From Plotosus lineatus (lineage: Eukaryota; Chordata; Actinopteri; Siluriformes; Plotosidae): a stretch of DNA of 64,000 nt. Of the stretch, positions 1 to 12,500 are shown one piece after another. The stretch's first letter is position 1. The number at the start of each line of letters is the position of its first letter. The position numbers were made by a program, and so were the translations under genes. The stretch covers positions 44,637,080-44,701,079 of the forward strand of contig CM045729.1 of assembly GCA_024760905.1 (NCBI GenBank), given 5' to 3'. The notes under the pieces are model-generated. The model saw only the letters and a list, made by a program, of their open reading frames with translations, was not told where the DNA came from and made no database searches.

Positions 1-184
1 TGATCCGGCACCACCAGATCACCACTGCCCCACTTCCATTTTGGTCTTATCTAACCACACCACCTTTTTAGACACACGTTTGAAAACTGGACTTTTAATG
101 TTATCACTTATCACGCTGTACGGGCGGTTGGGCAGGCGTTCGTTCAAGGATTTCCGGACTATAACTGAAACCCAAAGGGGCAGT

Positions 185-345
185 GCTGACCTGGTGGTAA
201 GGTGGATTACTGATTGCAAAGATGGGGGGGTTCAAGCCCCACCACCAAATGGGCTGTCACTGCCCATCCCTCCAGCACAGGCACTTGGACTATCAAAGGC
301 CATCCATGTCCCTCACTGTCCATGGCGAGAGGTATGAAAACAGAA
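185..345 (+). mobile_element. SINE-B head fragment
   Basis: tRNA-like head with CCTGGTGGTAAGG and the B-box-like GGTTCAAGCCCC, followed by the body motif TATCAAAGGCCATCCATGTC shared with the other SINE-A/B copies. The 3' part is missing. Confidence 0.6.
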
Positions 346-528
346 ATCATTTCATTTCATGCTGCAAAGCAACAAATTTTTTCCTGGGGGGGTGATCTTC
401 CTGTTTAACGGCACAGCTGATGATATTTTGCTCTTGTGTCATGGCCTATGATTCAATACCGTTCCTAATTCGGGATCATGAGGAGGCTGGTGCCCATCTC
501 AGCTGACTCTGAGAGTGGGCTTGGTACA

Positions 529-642
529 CCCGTGTTGAGTCAATGGCCTGGCGAGCCGTCCAGGGTGTACCAAGCCCACTCAGCCGCGAGAGTGGGCTTG
601 GTACACCCTGGACGGCTCGCCAGGCCATTGACTCAACACGGG
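529..642. repeat. Perfect palindrome, 53-bp arms, 8-nt spacer
   Basis: Left arm 529-581 is the exact reverse complement of 590-642; the spacer is 582-589. The arms consist of SINE tail sequence (GTACACCCTGGAC, CCAGGCCATTG). About 20 nt of the arm also occur directly repeated just before it (511-530). It sits at the end of a minus-strand SINE tail (about 470-530). Confidence 0.9.
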
Positions 643-704
643 TTATGGTGTTATTCTTGTGCAACCTATGCGCCCCCATGATTATTACATCCACATCACA
701 CACT

Positions 705-1893
705 AGGGGCAGTGGTGGTCTAGTGGTATAGGGCACTGGATCTCCAATCCAAAGGTTGGGGGTTCGAGTCCCACTCTCCACAAGGTTGTCACTGTCCCCC
801 GCCCCAGTGCGGCTAACTGGGTTATCAAAGGCGGGCCATGTCTCTCACTGTCTATGGTGAGAGGCATGTAAAAGAACCATTGCTGACTTCCGTAAAGAGT
901 AGCTGCAAACTTATTAAGTTTCAACATTTTGAAATAGGGAGAATTTTCACCAGAGACACCGCACCCCCTGCGCGGCCGGGCTGCGGCCCCAAGAATTGAT
1001 GCATATTTTTTTATAAAGGAACATTGCTCAATAAACAAGTTTTCTTTTTATTTATTCATGGATGTATACAGTTTTATGAATCAGCTGATAAAAAAGGTAA
1101 CAACTGTTTAAAAATATTGTGACATGTACTAATGCTGCTTGCTTAATAATGACACCAGATGTTTAGGTATGTTCCTGCACATACTTGTATGTTGCTTGCT
1201 TTCCAATTTTACAAAGTTCAGGACTTGGATGGCATTTGTAACAAACAAAGTCTGAGTTCAATTTTGTAGCCGAGAGGGCACAAACAGTTTCATTGATCAA
1301 TTCTGACCTGGCATCAGTGTGTCCAGATTTTCTTTACAATAGAAAATACCCTTTCACTGTCATCACTTGTGTGGAGATGTTATCTCTTGAACTTGTAATA
1401 AAAGAGGTAATTCTCCGATTTGTAGATTGTTGCGTGTGTTGCGAAGTGTTCACATGTTTCTTCACATCGTTGATTCCTCCGTGTTTAATCCCAATGTTGA
1501 CGGAACAAAGTGTGCAAAACGCAAACGTGTCACCTTTTTTCACTGCTTCGAATAAAAGGAAAGTCTTTTTGCCAATAAGCCTGATACTTGCAATCATATT
1601 TTCGTTTTTTTCAAAGTGTGACTTTTTTTTTTCGGGAGGTTGTCTGGAAATCGGGAGAAATTAATCTCCTGGCGGGAGATTGGATTTATGCTTTTAAATC
1701 GGGAGACTCCCGATTGAATCGGGAGACTTAATAACTGTGTAGCTGCAAAGTCGTCAACGTGTTTCTGTCCCTTGCTAAAAAGGGTCGTGACAGGAAGGGC
1801 ATCCGACGTAAAAACCTCTGCCAAATCAAAATGTGCGAATCAGATGATTTGCTGTGGCGACTCCCGAGTAAAAGGGAAAAAGCCGAAAGGACG
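705..1893 (+). mobile_element. SINE-A (tRNA-derived) split by an inserted hAT-like element
   Basis: Head 705-780 resembles a tRNA with A box TGGTCTAGTGG (716-726) and a perfect B box GGTTCGAGTCC (761-771). The body continues to 909 and resumes at 1741-1893, ending in the tail motif AAGCCGAAAGGA. A 12-bp target duplication ACATCACACACT flanks the whole (693-704 and 1894-1905). Confidence 0.85.
910..1740 (-). mobile_element. hAT-like element with BED-type zinc finger remnant
   Basis: Interrupts SINE-A with the repeat AGCTGCAAA on both sides (901-909 and 1741-1749), consistent with an 8-bp hAT target duplication. On the minus strand 1334-1597 encodes FCTLCSVNIGIKHGG followed by a His-x-x-x-x-His-like end (VNTSQHTQ), as in transposase zinc fingers. 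The rest of the transposase is missing. Confidence 0.6.
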
Positions 1894-2019
1894 ACATCAC
1901 ACACTGTGGCTTGCAGTCGACGTGTAAAATTGCTGAAATCTTACTGGTGGATGAGTCCATCACTCAAAGAAAGCTCTCCCTGTTGCTGGGAGATATCGTG
2001 GTAGTAAGTATCGAGTAAT

Positions 2020-2290
2020 ACCGGTTATACTCGGGCGGCTGCATCGTGCGCCCGGTGTGGAAGTGTAGAAGGGGCGGAGTCTCGGCCGCCCAGCCCGGGA
2101 TGTGTTGTGCAGAAATAAAAACCACTGTCGCTCTTTTCTCTCAACCTCAGCATGAACTTTCAACAGCCGTTCAGCCTTTTGCACGCGGAGACCCGATGAA
2201 AGCAACGCATTCCGATGCTGACCCGGATCATCTCTCACTTTTATTTATTATTCGCTCCTCGGTGTGTCTCGCTCGATTTTTTTCTCTATT
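2020..2290 (+). promoter_or_regulatory. heg1: Probable heg1 CpG-rich promoter and 5' UTR
   Basis: The stretch just upstream of the start codon and into exon 1 is visibly richer in CG dinucleotides and G+C than the surrounding AT-rich repeats. It includes an Sp1-type GC box, GGGGCGGAG, at 2071-2079. No convincing TATA box is placed. The transcription start cannot be fixed from sequence. Confidence 0.5.
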
Positions 2291-2576
2291 ATGGAAGCGC
2301 GCGCTCCGGGACGCACTCACGGCTTGGTGCTGGCGGTAGTTTTGTGCGTGTTGCGATCCAGTCCCGGGGCTTTCACGGACAGCCACTCAGTGACTGAGAC
2401 TTATTTCTCTGTCGGCACAGACGATTCCGAGCGATCCACCGAGTTTCCGACCGCAGCAGGGACCGCGACCAGTGAGGGGACAGCGACCAGTGAGGGGACA
2501 GCGAGGGCTCCACACGCCCCCACTTCTCGAACCTCAGAGCTCCATCCGAGCTCTTCAGAACCGGAACCTCCCAGTG
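2291..2576 (+). CDS. heg1: heg1 exon 1: signal peptide and start of Ser/Thr-rich ectodomain
   Basis: The ATG at 2291 gives a short basic N-region followed by the hydrophobic core GLVLAVVLCVL, a typical signal peptide; an in-frame upstream GTG is not needed. The rest is rich in Ser, Thr, Pro and Glu and holds a short direct repeat of ATSEGT. The donor is GTAAGA at 2577, phase 1, matching the acceptor of the next exon 13 kb away. Confidence 0.88.
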
Positions 2577-3048
2577 GTAAGAAAGCCTCGGCACCTCTAT
2601 TACTCCGAGTGATGTGAGCTCTGATAACATCAGGGAGATTTCACAGGAAGGGACATGACAACAACAAACAAACAAACAAACAGACAAACAAACCCGAACC
2701 TCCATCAATCCTAAATCAACACCAGACCATCACAAATTTGGGAGTTTGAGACATTTCCTTCCTGAAGGGTCTCGAACATTCACCAGCTTCAGTGTTACAA
2801 AAAAAAAAAAAAAAAATCACAACCCACATCATGATCAAATTAGAGGTTTTTTAATGAATAAAAAAGTGTTATATTATTAAATTAATAAATTGGGTGGGAT
2901 AGTGGTTAGCCCTCCCTACTCACAGGTGGGTTCAGGGTTCGAGTCCCAGGCTCAGTGTGGGGTTTGCATGTTCTTGTGCTTGCATAGATTTTGTCTCCTA
3001 CACTCCAAAAGCAGGCCTATTAGGGTAATTGGCGGCTCCATATTGCCC

Positions 3049-3083
<35 letters not shown>

Positions 3084-6000
3084 GGCCCTGCAGTGGTCTG
3101 GTGAGCTGTTCAGGCTATACCCCGTCTTACCCAATCTTACCCCTGCCGAAGTCGGATGAAATACCCTCTGACCATAACAGTATTAAGCAGATCTCAGCAA
3201 ATTGAATGAAGCAGATATTTTAAACAATATGTACCATCTTCTTCTTTTCCTTTCGGCTTTCTCCCTTTATCAGGGGTCGCCACAGTGAATCATCTGATTC
3301 GCACGTTTGATTTGGCAGAGGTTTTTACGTCGGATGCCCTTCCTGTCACAATCCTTTTAGCAAGGGACAGAAACACGCTGATGACTTTGCAGCTACTCTT
3401 TACGAAAGTCAGCAATGGTTCTTTTACATGAACCTCTCACCATAGACAGTGAGAGACATGGCCCGCCTTTCATAACCCAGTTAGCTGCACTGGGGGGGAC
3501 AGTCACAACCTTGTGGAGAATGGGACTCAAACCCCAAACCTTCAGATCAGCAATCCAGCACCCTGTACCACCAGGCCACCTCTGCCCACACAATATGTAC
3601 CATGTTATAAAAGATTCTTTGAAATTCCTAAAAAGAGACCAAAAAATGTACCGTATTAGCCGTAACACATTTTCTAGTCTTTAATATTAAATTGCAGTTA
3701 AATCTTATCACCTGATATATTTATGACTGTTTTAAATTGGTGAGATTCAGATTAGAAAAACAAACTGCATTCAAAAAGAAGCATTTATCATGGCATACAA
3801 TACAATACTCATGAATGCCCTCATTTTCTGGATGGCTTAATCCTAATTAGTGTCACAGGGAGGCTGGAGCCCATCTCAGGCCACTCTAGGCGAGGACGGG
3901 GTACACCCTGGACAGCTGGCCAGGCCATTGCAGGGCACAATACAATATGATGCTTAATAAATCAGTTGGTATTTTACATTATTACTGAATCAATGATATT
4001 ATGAAATACAGGAATCCCTCGCAACTTTGCGCTTCAACTCATACGGCTGCAGTGCATTGCGGTGTTTTTTAAAAAAAATATTCATTGAATTTAAAAATCG
4101 GGAAATTAACGAAGAGGGGGTTTGAGGAAAATGGCACAAAACAAGGCGAATTATGCAAAAAAAAAAAAAAAAACCCAAAAAAGAAAAAAACCCAAAACAA
4201 ACAAAAACAAAGGAACAACCCAAAACCCCCCATCAAAACTACTTACATTTTTATGTGAGGTGCGCATCTGTGAGTGTGCACGTGCGTACGTCTGTATGTG
4301 TGTGTATTTATATTTTATTTACATTTTATGCATTATTTTTGAATGTTTGTTATTATAAGCATTTATAGTATTGAATATGTATTTATTGATATTATATACA
4401 CATATACATGCACGTATACGTCAGGCAGGGGGGGGATTGATCCTACTTCATGGAATTCAGCCATCGTGGGGGATCTCGGTCCCAGTTAACTGCGGAAAGT
4501 GAGGTATCCCTGTACTTTGTATTTTTTCTTTTGCTTTTTTGTAATGTGATTTTACATGACGTGCGAAAATGTTTAATTCAGTGGTTCTTAACCTTGTTGG
4601 CGGTACTGAACCCCACCAGTTTCATATGTTTATTCACCGAACCCTTCTTTTTTTTTTTTTTTTTTTTTTCAAATTCAAGACATCGGTATATGTTTTTATT
4701 GGGGCACCAAAATGAACCGTGTATTAACATCACTGTGTTCAAAGAACAAAACCAATACAATATATGAACTTCCCCATCACAACTACTTACATTTTTATGT
4801 GAGGTGCGCATCTGAGTGCGTGCACGCGTGCGTCTCTATGTGTGTATTTGTTTTATTTATATCTTATGCATTATTTTTGAATATTTAATCGTTATTATAA
4901 GCATTTATAGTATTGAATATGTATTTATTGACATTACATGTACATATACATGTACGTATACGCCAGTCAGCACAGGGTTGATCCTACTTTGCAGATCATG
5001 CAGATAGGACGCCGACTAATATCACGTTCCGTTATATATGTGAATCCATGTTGTACATATTCGTCCGACCGCTTTCTTTTTTAACTCAATTTCTTCTTCT
5101 TTTACTTTCGGCTGTTCCCTTCAGGGGTCGCCACAGCAAATCATCCGCCTCCACCTCACCCTGTCCTCTGCACCTTCTTTTCTGACTCCAACGACCTTCA
5201 TGTCTTCCTTCACCACATCCATAAATCTCTTCTTTGGTCTTCCTCGAGGCCTTCTGCCTGGTAGTTCCAACCTCAGCATCCTACTGCCAATATACTCACT
5301 ATCCCTCCTCTGTACATGTCCAAACCATCTCAATCTAGCCTCTCTGACTTTGTCTCCAAAACCTCTTACATGTGCTGTTCCTCTGATGTACTCATTTCTG
5401 ATCCTATCCATCCTCGTTACTCCCAGAGAGAACCTCAACATTTTCATCTCCGCTACCTCCAGCTCTGCCTCCTGCCTTTTCCTCAGCGCCACTGTTTCTA
5501 AGCCATACAACATCGCTGGTCTTGTACACTTTTCCCTTCATTCTTGCTGACACTCTCCTATCGCACATCACACCGGATACTTTTCTCCAACCATTCCAGC
5601 CTGCCTGCACACGCTTCTTCACCTCTTTTCCACACTCTCCATTGCTCTGGATTGTTGAGCCTAAGTACTTAAAATCCTCCACCTTCGTTATCTCTGCTCC
5701 CTGTAACATCACCGTTCCTCCTGGGTCCTTCTCATTCACACACATGTATGGATTAAAACATTAAAAAAGAAATCACACGACGTACCATCACAAGTCACAA
5801 TTTGACTACTGAGCGCACCAAATTTCCTGCAGCACAGATGGGCCAAGTAATGTAGCGTGATCACCTGCAACCAGTGATGGCCAAGCGGGGCGTGTCGTCA
5901 TGAATATGAGTCAGGTGTGTGTCTTGACCTCCGCCGAACCCCTGAGACTGACTCACCGAACCCCTAGGGTTCGATCGAACCCAGGTTAGGAACCACTGGC

Positions 6001-9000
6001 TTAATTGTAATACAGGATCAACATACTGTTAATTTGATGAGATCATTATGTAGATAAGTATGCACATTGTACAGTACTTTGATTATAAATTATGCTCGTT
6101 TCACTGGTTTAAATTATTGCTTGAGAGTGTTGATGCAAATTCGAAAATTATTCCTCAGTCACAATGGATAAGATCTCTATCATCATGTCATAGATCAGGG
6201 GTGCTCAATCCTGCTCCTGGAGATCTACCTTCCAGATGACTTTATCTCCAACCCTAATGTGGTTCATGTGACATGTAAGATCCAATCAGGTCTTAAGACA
6301 TTTCAAAGTCCCTTGATTGGATGATTGGATGGTTAGCTGGGCATGATTAGGGTTGGAGCGAATGCCTTCTGGAAGGTAGATCTCCAGGAGCAGGATTGAG
6401 CACCCCTGTCATAGATGGTCAGACAGATGGATTATACATTTATCAATGTATAGTCCTGATTATTATACATGATGAACCACAAGGTCTCTGGAGCACACTT
6501 TCAGTACAATCTAGCAAGTTTGGTCATATTTACATGGAGACCTAATATGTAAATCCTGGGATCTGTATACTGGTCCCTGTTTCTAGTCCCAGTTAAGACC
6601 CTTCAATATAGAATGTAAAGAATTTCGGTCTAAAATGTATATTTTATTATAAAAATATCATGAACGTCAACACTATTGCAGGATTCTCATTCATCCTAAT
6701 AAATAGTAAAGTCCTGTCATGTTGCTCAACATTTATTGATCATAAGTGGACAAAGCTTAATATACTGTACTATTTATTGGCGGCACATTGGCGTAGTGGT
6801 TAGCATGTCTGCCTCAAAGCACAGGGTTCGATTCCCTTCACCGGTGTTTCTGTGTGGAGTTTGCATGTTCTCCCCCTGCTTGCATGAGTTCCCTCAGGGT
6901 ACTCTGGTTTCCTCCCACAGTCCAAAAACGTGCACAGTAGATTAATTGGCTGTTCCAAATCATCCCTAGGTGTGAGTGTGAATGTGAATGGTTGTGTGAG
7001 TCTTGTCCCTGCAATGGCCTCACGAACCGTCCAGGGTGAACCCCGCCCTGAGCCATAGTTAATTGGGATGGGCTCCCGCCTACCCTTGTCCTTAATAAAG
7101 GATTAAGTGAATGAATAATATTTACCCTTTAAGTAACACGTTTAGCATCTTATTCACAGGGCGGCAGGGTGTTGGATTACTGATCCCAAGGTCAGGAGTT
7201 CAAGCCCCACTATCAACAGGTTGTTACTGCTGTCTCCTCCTCCAGTGCAGCTACCTGGGATATCAAAGGACAACCATGTCTCTCACTGTCCGTGGTGAGA
7301 GGCATGTAGAAGAACCATTGCTGACTTTCATCAATAGTAAGATGAGATGTCACACTGTCGGTGTGTTTCTGTCCTGCGATGGCCTGGCAAGCTGTCCATA
7401 GCAGACTCTGCCCTCGCCCAAAGTAGGCCGAGATGCGTGCCAGCCTTATCGCAACCCTGATTATAATTAAATAGTTCAGAAATTGAATGATTGGATATTT
7501 TACACATACATGCAAAACTGCAGCATAAATATGGTAAATATTGTGACTATACAAACTAACAGCACTGGATTCGGTTTCTTGACGGAGCAATGGATGGAGG
7601 TAAATCTGGTCTGATATATCTGATTACTCAGTACTGCAAATAGATTTTTTTTCCACAAGTGTATTGTTGGTAAACACAATGCTATAATGGTTAGCACTTC
7701 TGCCTCATGGTCTAGCGATCTGTTCAGGGTGTACCCCACCTTTTCATAGGAGTCAGCTGGGATTGGCTCCAGCCTTCCTGTGACCCTAAATTGGAATGTA
7801 ACAGGAATGTAATCTAGCTCAGTGGTGGCCTGGTGGTAAAGGTGCTGGATCACTGATCCTGAGGTTGGGGGTTCAAGCCCCACTCTCAACAGGTTGTCAC
7901 TGCCCCCCACCCCCCACTAACTAACTGGATTATCAAAGGCCAGCCATGTCTCTCACTGTCTATGGTGAGAGGTTCATGTAAAAGAACCATTGCTGACTTT
8001 CTACGAGAGTAGGCTGCATAGCTGTCAGTCTGCAATGGTCTGTCAAGCTGTCCAGGATGTACTCTGCCCTTGCCCGGAGTCGGCTGGGATGGCCACCAGC
8101 CTCCTTGTGATCCTAATTAGGATTAAGCATGGGTGTAAGTTTTCTGGCATGTGCCGGAAGCTCTGGTTTTTCGGGACTGAATTTAACAATTTTTCCAAAT
8201 CGTGTAAATCCGTTGAGATTTCCTTTTTTTTTGGGGGGGGGTTATTCTGGTATGGGTGTATTGGCGGCCGCATAGGCAATCCATGTTACTGTCTCAGTTT
8301 GCGGTACTGCATGCATGTGCGACGGTGTGTTCTTGTGGTGTGAGTTTCACACTAGAACTCATAACATCGGTAATTCGATCTACCACGCATACTTCCACGG
8401 GCTGCATGGCTGTGACAAATCACTGGAGTTAAGCGGTGCGATCGCTGTTGATTCCCTGAAAACACGTAAGCACGTTGCGCGGCAGACAAAATAGCAGTCG
8501 TTCTCAGTATCCCCCCAATTCTTTGATACTGGTTATAAAGGCGTTTTTAATTGGCTCACTCAAACTTCATGTCCAATGAAATCACAGCTATTTAAAGCGT
8601 GTTGTTTTGGTAAGTGACACTTGATATTATAAAGAAAGATAGGACCAGAATTACTGTGTCAACTTTGAATCTGCGGCATCATCCAAACTGTTTTAAGGAA
8701 AACAGCAATGAAGAAAGCATGCATCAGTGCTTTCGCCACATACAAGAAACATAAAGCAACGAAAAGAAGAAAAACAGAAAAAGCATGAAGAAAAACTGCA
8801 GACTTCTGTACAGTTAATGAAATTAGAGAAAGCAAAGAGAGTTGCAAAGTTAATGAAAAACTGAATCCAGAAAGAAAGATAACTCGCCGCTCTGCTGGTG
8901 ATTCACATCAGTGGAAAAGCATCAAGACAAAGTGACAGCTGTAATAATTTTGTGACAGATATTTTGTGAGACTATAACTTGTCATCACAAAGTTTTATAT

Positions 9001-9486
9001 TTTGACTAGAATATTATATGGAAGTATTCAGCTATCTGATATGATGTCATAGATGAAATTGTCTTCATGTTCATTTTTGTGTGTTGATATAACTGAATAT
9101 ATATTCTTTGCAGAATTCACTAAGAGTCATCACAAGTGTTGCAATTTATCATGTTTTTATTGATTTGATTACCTATCAAATAAAAAATGAAATTTAGAAA
9201 TTGTAGTCTTTTTCATTTTTACAGTTTGGTTATTTATAGTTGGTAATAGATCAAAACAAACAGCAATATTTATTAAATAATCAGGCATGTTTTTGGTCTA
9301 AGAAAAATTCACCTATATGTGAGATTGAATAGGAACCAATACCCGACTCCTTACTCAGATGTAGTGGTGCACACCGTATACATTTAGAAAAAATGTTGTT
9401 CAGAAAGAAGTATTGTTAGATTGTTTGACAAAATATGTCTTGAATTTAAATCAAAAAGTCTTTATTTTGCACACACACACATATAC

Positions 9487-9543
<57 letters not shown>

Positions 9544-12500
9544 TAGGGGACAGCCCCCTTTTAAACTTCTGACTACTGACTTTTTCAAAATTTCCAAGTT
9601 GCACGGATGGGATTAAGTAGTTACAGAAAATGATGAATGAATGTAATGTATTAAAGTTACACTTCAACACCAAGGTGCAAGTTATACTAATAACTTACCA
9701 AAATTAATTTCTCTTTTTGCTTTCACTTTGCTTTGGCACAGCCGGAAGGTGAAAAGATTCGTATTGTAGACAAATTATTTGTCTCTAAATTGAATCCTGT
9801 GGAAATCTAGTGCTCTTTCTGACTGGTTGCAGTGTGTATTATGTATATTTTTATCCATCCTTATGTATCATCAACTTACTGAACCTTTTAACGTTTTCTT
9901 ACAAGGGTCGCAGGAACAGTGCTGTCTATCTCAGCTGACACCGAGTGAAGGTGCTGAACACCCTGAACAGCGTGCTAGTTCTTTGAAGGGCAAGTATTTC
10001 AACCAGTAATCAATCCATTTCCAGTATTGAAACAATACAGCGATCCCTCATGCTTCAGTTTCTGCAGCTTCAGTGCATTGTGGGTTTTTCAAAAATATTC
10101 ATCTAAATAAAAAAATAAGGAAATTAAGGAGAAATAGGGAAAAGGTTAAGGAAAATGACACAAAACAAGGCCAATTATGCAAATAACCCCACAAACAAAC
10201 AAACAAACAAACAAAAAAAAACCAATCGTCAACCCCCCCAACAAAACTACTTCATTTTTATGTGAGGTGTGCGTCTGTGTGTGTGTATTTATATTTTATT
10301 TACATCTTGTGCATTATTTTTGAATGTTTGTTATTATAAGCATTTATAGTGTTGAATATGTATTTATTGATATTATATACACATATACATGCACGTATAC
10401 ATCAGTCAGGTGGGGTCGATTCTACTTCGTAGAAATCTGCGGTCGGGGGGGGGGGTTCTTGGTCCCTATTAACTGCGGAAAGTAAGGGATCCCTGTATTT
10501 CCATATACAGTGTCTCCTCTGTGTTGATCTCTATATTTTTATTTTCTCACAAACAAACAGAACATTTAAACTTCATTTCACTACTGACTTTAAAGGCATG
10601 ACTATAACTGACTGACAGAACACATCAGAAGAGACTGACTGTAGCTCGACTTCGCAGTCTCTGTTCATTGCATTTGGTTACAAACTACACATCATGTACA
10701 TGTAGTTTTTTCTAGACCAGTACAAATTGTCATTACTGTTAAAAATGTCAGAATTGTGCTATCAACACAGCAACTTAATTTACAGCATTTGGCAGAGTCC
10801 CTTATCCAGAGCAACATACATTTATATGCCATTTGTACAACTGAGCAGTTGAGGGTAAAATGCCTTACTCTGTGACCCAACAGTGGGGGCTTGGTGGTAC
10901 TGGGGTTTGAACCACCAAAGAAATATAGTTCAACTTACAATAAAGAAAAACTTCATTAGCATCGTTTTTTAATCTTTAATAGAAAAGATTTAAAGTGCAC
11001 ATATGTGCCTGAAATAATAAAAAAAAAACCTTATTTAAACTTGTTTTACTTATTTATGTCTTAATATCTCTGTCTCTCTCCACCCTTCTCTTCGTTCCTG
11101 TTAGAAATTTTTCCGTGTTTCTTGAGAGGTTGTTTACTGCACTTCATATCGTTTGCTCATGCAAAACACCGCTACACCATAGTGCGACAATGAGAGCGCC
11201 ACTGCCAACTACTGGAGTAGAGATGCAATTACACTTAATTCTCATACACTATTCCAGAAAAGCATGCTCCCCAGGGTCATAAGCACTTCCGCCGGCATCC
11301 CACTGCCCCCCCCCCTCATCCCGGCATCATACTGTGGGGGTGGCCCCACTATCTCAGAAGCACTGCCTTAGACATACACTTCTTCTTCTTTTCCTTTCGG
11401 CTGTTCCATTCAGGGGTCGCCACAGCAAATCATCCACCTCCATGTCACCCTGTCCTCTGCATGTTCTTCTCTTACTCCAACGACCTTCATGTCTCCCTGC
11501 ACCACATCCATAAATCTCTTCTTTGGTCTTCCTCTCGGCCTTCTACCTGCTAGTTCCAACCTCAGCATCCTACTGCCAATATACTCACTATCCCTCCTCT
11601 GTACATGTCCAAACCATCTCAATCTAGCCTCTCTGACTTTGCTGCACATCCTTCCCATCTCTATCTCTCTGCTGTGCCAACCTGTATAGATAATTTTATT
11701 CCTCACTGTCCAACCTATCATACAAGTCATTATACGCCCTCTGTTTGGCCTTTGACACTGCTACTTTCGCCTAATGCTGTGTCTCCCTGTACTTCTGCTT
11801 ACTCTCTTCGGTCCTCTCAATGTCCCACTTCTTCTTAGCTAACCTCTTCCTTTGTACACACTCCTGCACTTCCTCATCCCACCACCAAGTCTCCTTATCT
11901 ACTCTCCTTCCAGAGGACACACCAAGTACTCTCCTACCTGTCTCCCTGATCACATTTGCTGTGGTTGTCCAGTCATCTGGAAGCACTTCCTGACCACCCA
12001 AAGCCTATTTCAACTCCTCCTTGAAGACAATATGACCCTCTTCCTTTTTCAGCTTCCACCACTTTGTCTTCTGCTCTGCCTTTGCCTTCTTCACATTCTT
12101 CACCATCAGCGTCATCCGGCGCTCCACCATCCTATGCTGTTTGGCAACACTCTCACCCACTACTACTTTGCAGTCACTGACTTCCTTCAAATTACATCGC
12201 CTCCACAAGATGTAGTCTACCTGTGTGCTCCTACCTCCACTTTCATAAGTCACCCTATGCTCCTGTTTCTTCTTGAAGAAAATATTCACCACAGCCATTT
12301 CCATCCTTTTTGCAAAATCTATCAACATCTGTCCTTCTGTGCTCCTGTCCTGCATACCAAACCTGCCCATCACTTCCTTGTCCCCTCTGTTGCCTGCACC
12401 AACATGTCTTAGACATACACATAAGTGCGTAATTGAGTGTGAATGTTTGTGTGTCTGTCTTGGTCCTGTAATGGACTAGTGAGCTGCTGTAGGTGTACTC

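Noticed and set aside
705..780. tRNA gene-like sequence with A and B boxes (also in the reversed heads of other SINE copies)
   Set aside because: It is the head of a repeated SINE: no aminoacyl stem closes properly, and the same sequence continues into the SINE body in every copy.
11852..12412. 186-codon plus-strand frame rich in Leu, His and Pro
   Set aside because: Antisense shadow of the RTE-like LINE coding region on the minus strand.
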